The notes under the pieces are model-generated. The model was not told the DNA's origin and ran no database searches. It saw nothing but the letters and a program-made list of their open reading frames with translations. Below are positions 39,487 through 48,735 of a stretch of DNA of 64,000 nucleotides, piece after piece (the stretch's first letter is position 1; each line of letters begins with the position of its first letter). The stretch spans positions 7,564,001-7,628,000 of the forward strand of contig JAPFFF010000003.1 in assembly GCA_039105265.1 (NCBI GenBank), given 5' to 3'. Source of the DNA: Tritrichomonas musculus. Taxonomy: Eukaryota > Parabasalia > Tritrichomonadida > Tritrichomonadidae. A program made the translations under genes and the position numbers.

Positions 39487-40014
39487 TTACATATTAACTG
39501 CATGCTTAAGACACAAATGATATTTGTTAACTAGTTCATTATATTCTTTGTTATATACTTGTTTGAAATCAGTACATACTTCTCCATTATCATTTACTAT
39601 CTTAATGGAATCTATCTTACGTATTGGATTAGCTTTCCCTGCACAACAACCTACATCCTCATCAAGACTTATTTCTACCACCTCCGCCTTAATAATTGTT
39701 TTAATTATATTAGATAAGGCAGTAACAGGGACAATTATACAATTCTTTGATATTAAGTTGGATAATAATGCTTTGTCCTGGTCTAACAATATTTTTGCAT
39801 ACGTTTCAAGTATCACGTACTTAACATCCTTTGTTTCTTCTTCTTGATTCTCTTCTAATTCAACATTACGAGTGATAACAATTTCTTCTTTTCCATCATC
39901 CCTTTTGTTTATAATAATATTATTATTTATATTGTTTGTTGACTGAGCTGCTGCTTGAGGTTCTAATGAAACGTTCGCGTTAACTCCAGCATTGTTGGAT
40001 CTCTTCTTTATCAT
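39487..40014 (-). CDS. Conserved protein of unknown function (175 aa)
   Basis: It starts MIKKRSNNAGVNANVSLEPQ, followed by an Asn-rich stretch (NNINNNIIINKRDDGKEEIVITR). The C-terminal half is compact (LETYAKILLDQDKALLSNLISK ... FKQVYNKEYNELVNKYHLCLKHA). The homologue at 53574-54101 in the outer element is similar end to end. The N-terminus may be a flexible arm. The gene sits between the zipper-like gene and the capsid block in the inner element and next to the fibre gene end in the outer one. No function recognised. Confidence 0.65.
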   Translation of the reverse strand: MIKKRSNNAGVNANVSLEPQAAAQSTNNINNNIIINKRDDGKEEIVITRNVELEENQEEETKDVKYVILETYAKILLDQDKALLSNLISKNCIIVPVTALSNIIKTIIKAEVVEISLDEDVGCCAGKANPIRKIDSIKIVNDNGEVCTDFKQVYNKEYNELVNKYHLCLKHAVNM

Positions 40015-40042
40015 TTCCTTTCGAAAAAAAGTTGATAATCAA

Positions 40043-40471
40043 TCAGTAATGAATATTAGCTTGCTTAACATTAATTGGTTTAAAGTATCCAATCCTTCCT
40101 TTATTTCTTTCATCCGCTCTACCTTGTATTTCTCCTAATTTCTCTGGTTTCTTTAAGTATGGAGGAAGAATAGGAGCTTTGGGTGCTTTATCTTTCTTCA
40201 AATAATACCCTCCATCTGTAATACTAACAGGTGGTTCGTGTAATGGTCTTGTTTTATGTTGATTACTCTTTGGTGGTTTGACTGGTTTGTTTTCCATATA
40301 CTTTGTTGGTGGTCTATTGATTCTTGGGTTAAACGTAACTGCGTAAGTATTGTCATTAGAAAATATGCCAAAGTGATTAAACTCTATTGTCTTCTCAGTC
40401 TTAGTTCCTTCATTAAACATTGCCCCCTCTGCTCCAACTGTAGTAGAATTTGGATTTCTGTACTTATTCAT
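40043..40471 (-). CDS. Pro/Lys-rich small protein, possibly virion-associated (142 aa)
   Basis: Low-complexity basic protein. The N-terminus (PNSTTVGAEGAMFNEGTKT) resembles part of the 75-aa outer protein at 56753-56980, and the middle (KPPKSNQHKTRPLHEPPVSITDGG) resembles the 62-aa outer protein at 54180-54368. In other words, two small outer genes each match a part of this one. Its position next to capsid genes suggests a virion component. The start codon follows a 9-T run and GAAAAAGAAATG. Confidence 0.5.
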   Translation of the reverse strand: MNKYRNPNSTTVGAEGAMFNEGTKTEKTIEFNHFGIFSNDNTYAVTFNPRINRPPTKYMENKPVKPPKSNQHKTRPLHEPPVSITDGGYYLKKDKAPKAPILPPYLKKPEKLGEIQGRADERNKGRIGYFKPINVKQANIHY

Positions 40472-40510
40472 TTCTTTTTCAAAAAAAAATTGGTCGGTCG
40501 AGATTCCGAC

Positions 40511-40960
40511 TTACAGAACTAGCTCTTGATGGAGACCGATAAATAGTTCAGGTGTATTTAATTCATATTTCTTACGTAATTCCTCTATCATTGTTTTAGT
40601 CTTTTTAGATGCTAATTCTATTGAATAATTGTAATAACTGTATTCCCCATATTCTTGTTCCTTATTTGAACCATTAACAAAAAACTCTTGCATTTTATAA
40701 TTAATTTTCCTTCTTGAGTTAGTATTTAATACTATGTGTTCTATATCATATTCCTTAATCTTGTCCGGATATATCCTCCATACGTTCTTGTCCGCCTTAA
40801 TTGATATGTAGATGACTTTTGCTAAATATTTATTTTTTGAAAGTTGAATTGGATATCGATCACAAAGGATAGCGAAATTACTTTCCTTAAAATCTTCTGG
40901 GTTATCAGCGAGGGAAATAACATTATTGATGTAATCATATACTTTATATTGGTCTTGCAT
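40511..40960 (-). CDS. Unknown 149-aa protein, inner Polinton only
   Basis: It starts MQDQYKVYDYINNVISLADNP and has mixed alpha/beta character, Tyr- and Lys-rich, ending RKKYELNTPELFIGLHQELVL. No family could be named. It lies in the accessory island between the small virion protein and an HNH gene, where imported nucleases sit, so it could be part of that acquired cargo. A strong T-run precedes the ATG. Confidence 0.5.
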   Translation of the reverse strand: MQDQYKVYDYINNVISLADNPEDFKESNFAILCDRYPIQLSKNKYLAKVIYISIKADKNVWRIYPDKIKEYDIEHIVLNTNSRRKINYKMQEFFVNGSNKEQEYGEYSYYNYSIELASKKTKTMIEELRKKYELNTPELFIGLHQELVL

Positions 40961-40996
40961 TTTGTATGGAAATAAAAAAAATATAATTAAAATTTT

Positions 40997-41614
40997 TTAG
41001 TCTAATCCGTATTGTTGTTTGAAAGTATGTATTAACATAGAAGTTGGTTTGTGATTAATATCTCTTGTTTTAATCATTTTACGTCCTCCTTTTTCTGTAT
41101 TTATGTGCATTATCCTATAAACATCATCAGTTATTTGTTCATAGAAAACATCTTCTTCCGTTTCTTCATCATAATAGTAATAATACTTATTTTCATCAAA
41201 TACTCTTCTTTCATTCTTTAGGTCATAGTGAGTAATAACTATAGCCTCATCTGGTATATCGTCAACAAACTCGTATTTAACACCATTTCTTGATGAAGCA
41301 TTTCTGTTATTTTCACTTGCTGAAACCCAACGAAGATTGCTCAAATGATAATCCGTTCTGTCTTTTGATATATGATCCACTTGTGTTTTATGTTTTGGGT
41401 CGTCATTTGATATGAACTGTTTGGCAATTATTCTATGCTTATCTATCTTGTTTCCATTAAGATTTACACTTGGATATCCATTACTTTTGTTTACTCGTTC
41501 CTTTACTTCATAATGATTATCCTTTCGTCTAATAGTGAATGGATACTGGTTAAGTATCTCATAATCAGGATACTCATTTATTGTAACAAAATCTATAACT
41601 TGTTCTTCTGTCAT
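40997..41614 (-). CDS. NUMOD4/HNH homing-type endonuclease 1 (inner Polinton)
   Basis: 205 aa. Residues about 5-55 form a NUMOD4-like module (NEYPDYEILNQYPFTIRRKDN). The HNH core is at about 75-105 (KTQVDHISKDRTDYHLSNLRWVSASENN), with the D-H, N and N-L-R-W signature of HNH_3 nucleases. A C-terminal region of about 90 residues may bind DNA. Free-standing enzymes of this type spread by cutting alleles that lack them. It is absent from the outer element, which supports insertion as cargo. Sister gene at 45386-45976. Confidence 0.88.
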   Translation of the reverse strand: MTEEQVIDFVTINEYPDYEILNQYPFTIRRKDNHYEVKERVNKSNGYPSVNLNGNKIDKHRIIAKQFISNDDPKHKTQVDHISKDRTDYHLSNLRWVSASENNRNASSRNGVKYEFVDDIPDEAIVITHYDLKNERRVFDENKYYYYYDEETEEDVFYEQITDDVYRIMHINTEKGGRKMIKTRDINHKPTSMLIHTFKQQYGLD

Positions 41615-41682
41615 TTTGTATTTATGTATAGTGATAATAAAAAAATATAATTAAAATAGAAAGACGCAATTACTTTTGTTAT

Positions 41683-43338
41683 TTAATCCCTTGAGGTCAA
41701 GTCATAATTGCCAAGGCGTACTAAAGGTGGCATACCATTTGGCTGAACTAAGATAGATATAGATGAATCAAATAAGAGACATATTAAAGGTGGGGTTTGA
41801 GTAGCATTAGCATATGTTTTTGAACCAGTTTCTTGTGTTACATTTATTTCAAAATTAATAGGCGATAAAGAGGTTAATCCTTGCTGATATGTATTATCAG
41901 TTTCTGTAGGTAATCCGATAAAGAAACTACTCCTATCATTTGGATAAGTTCCAGTTGATAATCCAAATATTGGTTTATTAGTAGTAGTATCTCTATGACA
42001 ATATGTTAAACTGCTTACCACTTCCTTATTAAAACCACTTTGTCCTCCATTCACGTTCATTGCGTTTTGACAATATTCTAAGAACTCTGGGTATTCATCT
42101 GTCGTGCCAAAAGGTTTTGCAGGAATGTTACCATAACCTCCACAGTTCAATTGAAATGATTTAAAGTTAGGATTCTTAAAGTATGTATGATGAGTATGCT
42201 TTATAGGAAATAGACAAAATATCGAATCAACAAAACGTGGGGTAATGGTGCAAGTAGTCTTATCATTTGAATTAGTTAATTTATTAGTTGTCGTATATAC
42301 TGATATCGTTTGAGTAGGAAATGTTAGTGGATGAGTTGGATCAGCATACCTTTGAACAAGACTAGAGTAAATATTATCCTCAATACCAAAGCACGGTATA
42401 ATAGATGAACATTCAGTGACTTTATATTCACTAACTATGAATGTTCTATCTTCTGCAGTAAGTTTTGTAAACTTTAATGTACCGGCTTTAGAAACTGAAT
42501 CAACAACTCTTGTGTTATCTGACAAATCCGCATTATTGGTATACATTGTTACTGGTTCACCAATAGGAGTAAATTCATTTGTAATTTCATCAAAAGCATA
42601 TTTACAATAAATATTAGGTTTATATGCAAATGATTCTCCTGGACCCATAGGACAGCATACCATACCAGCACATGAAAAGAATAATCGGAGTTCAATTTTG
42701 CCTGCAAATGCTGGAAGGTATTTAATATTTGATAATGGTAAGAACCTTCTTAAATCAATCTTTAGGTGAATTTTATATGCTTTGTCTTTCCATCCTTCTG
42801 CCCAATCAACAATGAATCCTGTTCTACTGCCTGATCTACCATTCCATATATCTTTATGTCTAGCCTTTGAATATACATCTGCTCTCTTTGTTGTTTCATT
42901 CGCACAACATGCAGTTAGAAATGATTCTTCGCAACCAAAGTTCTGGGTATATATCGTTATTCCGTTAGCTACTATTTCATATTTCTCAACTGCATCTCTA
43001 GCATCCTTGAAACCAAACCAAACTTTATTAAAATGATGTTCATGACCTGTTACTTTATTAATAGTTTTCCCTGTAGCTTCTTTAATCTTTACCTCCATGT
43101 CAGCTCTAATAAATCCATTATATATGTCTGCTGTATTGTTTGTGTTAGGTGATATAATTGCACTTGTATATGAGCCTTGAGGTATTGGAGGCGATGGAGA
43201 ATATGATGTTTGAGGACTAATTGTGTATTGCTTGTTGGTATCAGACAAGGCTATACAATTATCAACAATATCAAAATAGCTAGCAATTTGGGTACATGTT
43301 TCAGCTGACGTCCTTAGATCAATTTCTGGATTTAACAT
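41683..43338 (-). CDS. Major capsid protein, double jelly-roll (inner Polinton)
   Basis: The ATG at 43338 (MLNPEIDLRTSAETCTQ) is preferred over the upstream TTG, because the outer homologue aligns there. Length is about 551 aa, as expected for Polinton MCPs. The conserved centre RRFLPLSNIKYLPAFAGKIEL marks the end of the first jelly roll. PRFVDSIFCLFPIKHTHHTYFKNP and the C-terminal end (ISILVQPNGMPPLVRLGNYDLTSR) lie in the second. The protein would form pseudo-hexameric capsomers of an icosahedral virion. It is almost abutting the 187-aa gene. The outer copy is at 54457-56073. Confidence 0.88.
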   Translation of the reverse strand: MLNPEIDLRTSAETCTQIASYFDIVDNCIALSDTNKQYTISPQTSYSPSPPIPQGSYTSAIISPNTNNTADIYNGFIRADMEVKIKEATGKTINKVTGHEHHFNKVWFGFKDARDAVEKYEIVANGITIYTQNFGCEESFLTACCANETTKRADVYSKARHKDIWNGRSGSRTGFIVDWAEGWKDKAYKIHLKIDLRRFLPLSNIKYLPAFAGKIELRLFFSCAGMVCCPMGPGESFAYKPNIYCKYAFDEITNEFTPIGEPVTMYTNNADLSDNTRVVDSVSKAGTLKFTKLTAEDRTFIVSEYKVTECSSIIPCFGIEDNIYSSLVQRYADPTHPLTFPTQTISVYTTTNKLTNSNDKTTCTITPRFVDSIFCLFPIKHTHHTYFKNPNFKSFQLNCGGYGNIPAKPFGTTDEYPEFLEYCQNAMNVNGGQSGFNKEVVSSLTYCHRDTTTNKPIFGLSTGTYPNDRSSFFIGLPTETDNTYQQGLTSLSPINFEINVTQETGSKTYANATQTPPLICLLFDSSISILVQPNGMPPLVRLGNYDLTSRD

Positions 43339-43369
43339 ATTTTCTTTTGAGAAAAATAATAAAAGCAAA

Positions 43370-43933
43370 TTAAATCATATCAGAGAAAATATTATTTCGT
43401 CTTCTACGAATAGGTTGAGGTGGGATTACTGGTATTGGTTCCTCTTCTGATTCATCTTCTATTTGATTTGGTTCTTGGACTTCTTGTCTCAAGGCGTTTA
43501 TGTATTGTGGCTGAGTATACTGTGGATAATATGGTTTTCTCATTTGTTTTTGTATTACATCTTTTATCATTTTCTTCTGTTCCTTCTTAGCCCTTTCGTT
43601 TTTAAACTCTTCACCTAATAGCTTTAATTGGTTTAGTATTTCTATATTTATTGTTGGATCATATACTTGTTTTGGTTGTTCTTCTATTATTGGTTTTTTG
43701 GGTTTTGGTATTTCCTCAGGTGGGTCGGAATTCTGACCAACAACTTTTTCTTCAATCGTTTCTGTTTTAGTTAATGGTTCAGGTGGTGGTTTTGTTAATG
43801 GTTGCTCTCTTCTTTTTACTATATATTTGTTTTCTTTTTTGGTAGGAAGCACATCCCAATCAGGGTCCTCACGACCATTAAGCCAGTTCTGTATTACCTG
43901 CAATCTTTTTGATCCTGTCAAATGCTTAGACAT
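43370..43933 (-). CDS. Conserved capsid-block protein (187 aa)
   Basis: The N-terminal domain (residues 1-50: SKHLTGSKRLQVIQNWL then EDPDWDVLPTKKENKYIVKRRE) is shared with the outer protein at 56119-56715. The middle is Pro/Glu-rich. A helical block (TINIEILNQLKLLGEEFKNERAKKEQK) is also conserved, and the C-terminus is Pro/Arg-rich (IPPQPIRRRRNNIF). It always lies directly downstream of the small virion peptide gene and upstream of MCP. A role as an internal virion or core protein is likely. No named family. Confidence 0.65.
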   Translation of the reverse strand: MSKHLTGSKRLQVIQNWLNGREDPDWDVLPTKKENKYIVKRREQPLTKPPPEPLTKTETIEEKVVGQNSDPPEEIPKPKKPIIEEQPKQVYDPTINIEILNQLKLLGEEFKNERAKKEQKKMIKDVIQKQMRKPYYPQYTQPQYINALRQEVQEPNQIEDESEEEPIPVIPPQPIRRRRNNIFSDMI

Positions 43934-43964
43934 TTAATTGATAAAAAAATCATTTTATTGAGTT

Positions 43965-44498
43965 TTATTGAGTTTTCTTTGTTTTTCTTGATTTCTTTCT
44001 TTTTCTTTTATTCAATTTCGCTATATGTGCTTCTGCTTCGTCCACATATTTACTTCTGTTCTGATATATTTTATAAGCAGCTGGCTTTCTCGAATAATGA
44101 ATGCGTGGAAAATCTGCATACATTACATTACTACCTAACGGATTAGGTTGTCTTTCTGCTATATTCTTTTCTAATGCTGCCTTTACTTCTCCTTCTCTTA
44201 TTCCACTTGCTATTGTTGTCAATCCTTTACCTATACCTATTGCTGCTGGATTACCCGTTATTGTTCCCAAAGCTTGTGTTGCTCCTCCTATGGTATTTAA
44301 TATTGGTGCCTTATTTTTCCATACCCATTTACCTGCTTTACCAACTGCACTATCACCAATGAATTTACTTACTTTTCCAACACCAGATTTTACCGAATTC
44401 CATGCATTATTTATAAACTTACCCAAAAATCCACCACCAGAATTTTGCGATGTCGTTGGTTCAATTCCCTCTGTATCAGAAACTTTTTCTAATGTCAT
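43965..44498 (-). CDS. Small Gly/Ala-rich virion protein, pVI/pX-like (177 aa)
   Basis: A short acidic head, then a glycine-rich amphipathic stretch (GGGFLGKFINNAWNSVKSGVGKVSKFIGDSAVGKAGKWVW). A second hydrophobic Ala/Gly/Ile block (LNTIGGATQALGTITGNPAAIGIGKGL) and a very basic end (KLNKRKRKKSRKTKK) follow. Adenovirus protein VI and Polinton minor capsid proteins have a comparable membrane-active amphipathic part and basic tail. Outer counterpart at 56991-57395. The assignment is by character and position, not strict homology. Confidence 0.55.
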   Translation of the reverse strand: MTLEKVSDTEGIEPTTSQNSGGGFLGKFINNAWNSVKSGVGKVSKFIGDSAVGKAGKWVWKNKAPILNTIGGATQALGTITGNPAAIGIGKGLTTIASGIREGEVKAALEKNIAERQPNPLGSNVMYADFPRIHYSRKPAAYKIYQNRSKYVDEAEAHIAKLNKRKRKKSRKTKKTQ

Positions 44499-44504
44499 TT
44501 AATA

Positions 44505-45359
44505 TCAGTCAAAGTAATATTTATTGGCGGTTATGTTCATAATAAATTTTGAATGAAGATCTCTATGCTGTAAATATTCTTTTACCGTCTTCTTGATATT
44601 AAGGTTGTTATTTGTTTGTTGAAGCAAAGAAGTAAAATCTTCTTCTGAGTATCCACTATAGCATATGATATCCGTGGCCAATCTTTTTGCATTTATGTGT
44701 ACGAATCTGATTGTCTGAATAGCCATGATGCAGGTAATATTATAATGTCTTGTCTTGGTTAATAGTCTAAGGAATTCAGTATTATTATGTGTTAACAAAT
44801 CGCTTCCTGCACAGTCATCCAATATTATTAGTGTGTTATATGGGTAAGAAGAGGTTTGGTATTTTACTAACTTATTGGCTATATATACTATTCTATCATC
44901 TATTTCTTGGAGGGAGTGCTTGTTTATAAGTCTTTGCATTTCTTCATTTGTTTCCTTCATTTTTGATAATACATGTTTAACCATTGCATAATATTTTATT
45001 TTTCTTTTGAGGTGTTTCTTTAGGTAATCCATCAATTGGGATTCATTAAGATATACTATTGGTGTCTTTACTTCTTTACTCATTGCCTCAGCCGTTTTGT
45101 CCATTTTGCCACTTGTTGAACAGAATATTATTTTTTGATAGTACGGGTGCTTAAATAGACGTTCAGTAATGAGTATGTGAGACCACAACCAATAACTTTT
45201 TCCAGCACCAGGACGTCCAATAAGAAAATAAATTCCATTCGTACTAAAAGGATAGGAAGGATGTAATGGCTTCATCAGTGCTGCCTCTATCTCTTTCTGG
45301 TTCTTCTTCATTGTCTTTTGGATTAAGGATTCCACTTCTTTCATTATTTGTTTAGACAT
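44505..45359 (-). CDS. A32/FtsK-type genome-packaging ATPase (inner Polinton)
   Basis: 284 aa. Walker A is FLIGRPGAGKSYW (about residues 45-57). Walker B is TLIILDDCAGS (about 175-185), followed by the sensor region LLTKTRHYNITCIMAIQT and the arginine-rich strand RLATDIICYSGYSEEDF. Length and motif spacing match Polinton ATPases, relatives of poxvirus A32, which pump the genome into preformed capsids. It is 6 bp downstream-adjacent to the small virion protein gene and close to the HNH 2 gene. Outer copy at 57422-58273. Confidence 0.92.
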   Translation of the reverse strand: MSKQIMKEVESLIQKTMKKNQKEIEAALMKPLHPSYPFSTNGIYFLIGRPGAGKSYWLWSHILITERLFKHPYYQKIIFCSTSGKMDKTAEAMSKEVKTPIVYLNESQLMDYLKKHLKRKIKYYAMVKHVLSKMKETNEEMQRLINKHSLQEIDDRIVYIANKLVKYQTSSYPYNTLIILDDCAGSDLLTHNNTEFLRLLTKTRHYNITCIMAIQTIRFVHINAKRLATDIICYSGYSEEDFTSLLQQTNNNLNIKKTVKEYLQHRDLHSKFIMNITANKYYFD

Positions 45360-45385
45360 TTATTTGTGGTTAAATGAGCCAATAT

Positions 45386-45976
45386 TTACTCTAAATCATA
45401 TAATCTCTTGAACTTTGAATAATAGACCTGAACATTATTACCATTAATATCAATCATAAGAACTTTTTTCAATCCTCCTTTGTCTTCATTTATATGTAAT
45501 TTTCTATACTGTATACCATTATATAAATAGAAAATATTATCATAATAATAGTAATTTTCAAAATCATGTACTCCATAACTATTTACTTTTATTGCATCTT
45601 CAGGTATATCATCAACAAACTCATATATGACTCCTCTGGTCGATGATTTGTTTAGCCCATTTGTTGATGCAGATACCCAACGTAGGTTATCAATTCTATT
45701 ATCTATTCTGTTGTGGTTTAAATGGTCAACATATTTTTTATTTTCGGGGTCATCATTAGGAATAAATTGCTTAGCTATCAATACATGTTTTTGAAATTTC
45801 TTTTGTTTTCCATTGATAATTAAATGTAATCTACAGTAACCATTATTTTCAATCCACTCATTTACAATTTTGTTGTCTTTCTTTCTTTTTATTGTAAATG
45901 GATATTGATTAAGTATTTCATAACTATCTTCGAAACCAATTAATGGAACAAATTCTGTAGCCAGTTCAGTTGACAT
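45386..45976 (-). CDS. NUMOD4/HNH homing-type endonuclease 2 (inner Polinton)
   Basis: 196 aa. A NUMOD4-like start (GFEDSYEILNQYPFTIKRKKDN) precedes an HNH core (KKYVDHLNHNRIDNRIDNLRWVSAS) and a conserved tail (YEFVDDIPEDAIKV) shared with the endonuclease at 40997-41614. It is placed between the ATPase and integrase genes. In the outer element those two genes are only 10 bp apart. Hence it is a clear extra gene gained within a conserved block. Confidence 0.88.
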   Translation of the reverse strand: MSTELATEFVPLIGFEDSYEILNQYPFTIKRKKDNKIVNEWIENNGYCRLHLIINGKQKKFQKHVLIAKQFIPNDDPENKKYVDHLNHNRIDNRIDNLRWVSASTNGLNKSSTRGVIYEFVDDIPEDAIKVNSYGVHDFENYYYYDNIFYLYNGIQYRKLHINEDKGGLKKVLMIDINGNNVQVYYSKFKRLYDLE

Positions 45977-46008
45977 TTATCATAGTGAAAAAATATATAA
46001 AAATATTT

Positions 46009-47127
46009 TTAAATCCACTGACGTATTTTTACAGGTATATTTTTCTTCTTTGACCAGTAATCCACTTCAAGATTAGATAGCTTTGTTGGAGCACCTTCTC
46101 GTAAATTTTTAGCCGGTATGATGTCTTCTGTACCTTCGCTGTATTTAATTTTATATTTGTTCTTTGTTGTATCATAAGAAATAATCTTCTCCACAATACC
46201 TCTCTTGCCTCCCTTAAGTGTTTTGGCCAGAGGCACTTCAGCCTCATTGCCCTTTGAACCTTTATTTTTGTTTTGTGTCTTGATTAACCTATAACCAGGG
46301 AGTTTGTCTATTGACTCATCTTTGGACTTAATTATAAATTGGTTACCAGCCTTTGAATCAACTATATATGCTTCCTTGCTTACCTTGTTCCTGCGCTTCG
46401 AAAATGGCTCCTTGGCTTGAATAATTCTAACTCTATCATTTGGCTTAAAGTCATATGGATTGTTTTGCGACTTGGTTTTTACATATTCTTTTTCATCTTT
46501 CTCTGTCATCTCGTTTGGTATCTTATAGTCCAATGATCTGTGGGGAGAATTGTTGTATGAATCTATTAAACTATCCATTTCTTTCTCATTGATGAACCTG
46601 TTCTCGCCTACCATGTCTCTAATCGTTCTCATGAACCTATTTATGATACCTAGTACATTATGATTATTATCCTCGGTAGTAGTGTAAACAATATTTTTGG
46701 TCTTCATCAACTGTAATACATCATTGGACAAGTAAGCAGCATCCTGGTCTGATGTTATCGAATAGACATCTGGCTCGTCCTCAAAAAATTTATTTAATGC
46801 CTGGGCTACTTCTTTTGCACCTTTCCCCTTCATTGGATAACAATATGCTTTTCTTGTGTTAATATTAATTAGCATCAAATAGTTGAGACCATCCTTTGTC
46901 TTATCATTGATGAATGTGTCCATTTGATATCCCCCAGAGTGTTTAGAATAGATATTCATAAACTTTGCCTTTGGTACCTTTACATCATGTACTATCTTCC
47001 TTAAATAATCTAATGCGGCTTCTTCTGTGAATCCATATCGTTTTGCGAGTGGAACAAATTTAGAGGCAGATCTCCAAGGAAAAAAAGAATGAAGCTCATT
47101 AATTGTCTTAAAATGCTTTTTGTTCAT
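46009..47127 (-). CDS. Retroviral-type integrase (inner Polinton)
   Basis: 372 aa. An N-terminal helical domain is followed by the RVE core (about residues 60-200) with YQMDTFI, ITSDQDAAYLS and GIINRFMRTIRD blocks. A C-terminal chromo/Tudor-like barrel (about 300-350, GIVEKI..YDTTKNKYKIKYSEG) follows. Polinton integrases join the protein-capped linear DNA into the genome with a 5-6-bp target duplication, consistent with TATAT here. It lies in the conserved MCP-ATPase-INT-penton block. Outer copy at 58284-59357. Confidence 0.92.
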   Translation of the reverse strand: MNKKHFKTINELHSFFPWRSASKFVPLAKRYGFTEEAALDYLRKIVHDVKVPKAKFMNIYSKHSGGYQMDTFINDKTKDGLNYLMLININTRKAYCYPMKGKGAKEVAQALNKFFEDEPDVYSITSDQDAAYLSNDVLQLMKTKNIVYTTTEDNNHNVLGIINRFMRTIRDMVGENRFINEKEMDSLIDSYNNSPHRSLDYKIPNEMTEKDEKEYVKTKSQNNPYDFKPNDRVRIIQAKEPFSKRRNKVSKEAYIVDSKAGNQFIIKSKDESIDKLPGYRLIKTQNKNKGSKGNEAEVPLAKTLKGGKRGIVEKIISYDTTKNKYKIKYSEGTEDIIPAKNLREGAPTKLSNLEVDYWSKKKNIPVKIRQWI

Positions 47128-47138
47128 TTAAATTAGTC

Positions 47139-48449
47139 TTAAATGTAAAGCATCTTCTTAAATGGTAAGAATTGCATTTCAATGACAAATGATTCATTGT
47201 TTGGTACCAGAACAGGAATATTATTATGACGCCCTGAATATAATTCTATCCAAAATCGTTGATCAGTTGAGTTCAGTTTGAAGTACTTGATAGGACTGAA
47301 GTATATTTGACTATTACCTAAATAATATTTATTTGATTGCTCAGCTATTGATGAATATACTTTACACGAATGTCTATCCCAAATATTTTTAAAATCTAAT
47401 CTTCTGCACCATTTATCATTAAAGTCATCTGGATTATTTTGATATGGTTTATCTCCTATATTAAATAAATCAGCAAAATCAGTATTCTTATAGTTAGAAT
47501 CTGTTCTATTACTTTCTCTAAAATTAATCTTGAAATCAACATAGTATAGACCTAATTCGACAAAATCATTTTCCCCTGGTATTGGTTTTGGTGTAGGTGT
47601 TGGTGTAGGTGTTGGTTCGTAATCGGTTATCTCTGGTGCCATATATATAAATGATGGTTTGGAAATTGTATTCTTTTCTAAGTTCTGTGGTGAAAAAATG
47701 GTTTCAATAAATGCTTTCTTATCATAATCATAATATCCATCCATTTGAAAATCGTTTCGGCTTCTATCAATCTTATCTTGGCGAAAGAGTGGAATAATAT
47801 TTTTTTCATGCTCTTTAAACCAATTATCGATTTTTGTTTTATATTCTTGATACTTTTCTCGGGCATTAAATAGAAATGTTAACACATCTTTCACAAAATA
47901 AAAACGTCCAAATAATGGATTGATATATTCTTTAGTGATAGCTTTATATTGTTCCAATATTTCTTTCCAAGAATCAGTTGTTACATCACAATCTTTTAAG
48001 AATGCTTCATTATATGTATTAAATACTTTATCTAATTGGTCATTTATATCATCAAATATTTTTCTCATATCATTATCAGTCGATAACCAAGATATAACAT
48101 GGATTGTTAATTCTATTTTTGATTTTTTTGGTAATTGGTCATATATTTCGTCATTATTTATTTCTTTATCTTTATCCTTTGCCTTTTCTTCCTTTACCTT
48201 TTCATCAAAGTCCTTCCTCAAATATTTTCGAATGCTAAAGTCAAATTCTAATTTTCTTCTTCGAGCCATTAAATAAATACTTCTCACGCCTACAATTGAT
48301 TCCCCTCTATTCGAAGTACACCATTCTTGAGGAAAATTAAAGTAATATCGATTAGGTTTGCTTGGGTCTTGTTCTCCATCTTCTAAAAAGTAAGCATATT
48401 CAATTGGTATAGGTGTTGTTTCTTCTGCGGGATTAAGTGTTGGATACAT
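47139..48449 (-). CDS. Probable penton/minor capsid protein (inner Polinton, 436 aa)
   Basis: The ATG at 48449 (MYPTLNPAEETTPIPIEYA) is preferred over the upstream TTG. Conserved with the outer copy at both ends: YYFNFPQEWCTSNRGESIVGVR near the N-terminus and FWIELYSGRHNNIPV...IEMQFLPFKKMLY at the C-terminus. The middle is helical and charged, with a PTPTPTPKP tract. In Polintons the second capsid gene near the MCP-ATPase block is normally the single jelly-roll penton, and the beta-type ends fit. Fold not proven here. Confidence 0.55.
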   Translation of the reverse strand: MYPTLNPAEETTPIPIEYAYFLEDGEQDPSKPNRYYFNFPQEWCTSNRGESIVGVRSIYLMARRRKLEFDFSIRKYLRKDFDEKVKEEKAKDKDKEINNDEIYDQLPKKSKIELTIHVISWLSTDNDMRKIFDDINDQLDKVFNTYNEAFLKDCDVTTDSWKEILEQYKAITKEYINPLFGRFYFVKDVLTFLFNAREKYQEYKTKIDNWFKEHEKNIIPLFRQDKIDRSRNDFQMDGYYDYDKKAFIETIFSPQNLEKNTISKPSFIYMAPEITDYEPTPTPTPTPKPIPGENDFVELGLYYVDFKINFRESNRTDSNYKNTDFADLFNIGDKPYQNNPDDFNDKWCRRLDFKNIWDRHSCKVYSSIAEQSNKYYLGNSQIYFSPIKYFKLNSTDQRFWIELYSGRHNNIPVLVPNNESFVIEMQFLPFKKMLYI

Positions 48450-48494
48450 TTTTATAAAAATATTAAAATATAAAAACAAAAGTGCAAAAACCAA

Positions 48495-48607
48495 CCCTGA
48501 GAGGCCTTTTTCTGAATTACTTATAAAAGAGATCTACTCCAAATGAAATCCTTATTGAAAGGAGCCGTCCGTTAACTAGGGGAAGTTAATGGCCTCGATC
48601 AGGAAGA
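48495..48607. ncRNA. Possible structured RNA in the inner Polinton
   Basis: CCTGAGAGGCC near 48496 can pair with GGCCTCGATCAGG near 48591-48603, enclosing about 85 nt. An inner hairpin TTAACT-AGGGG-AAGTTAA lies near 48573 and a CTCC/GGAG pair is also inside. Strand cannot be decided. Confidence 0.35.
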
Positions 48608-48735
48608 TGGAAACTTAACTCAATAAGTTTTTTGTTTGCGGAATAATTGTTAACGAACAACTCACAACTTGGCCACAAATCCAAGTTTTCACAGATTTCA
48701 CTCAAAGTCCACTCTTTCTCATAACTCAGAAAAAA

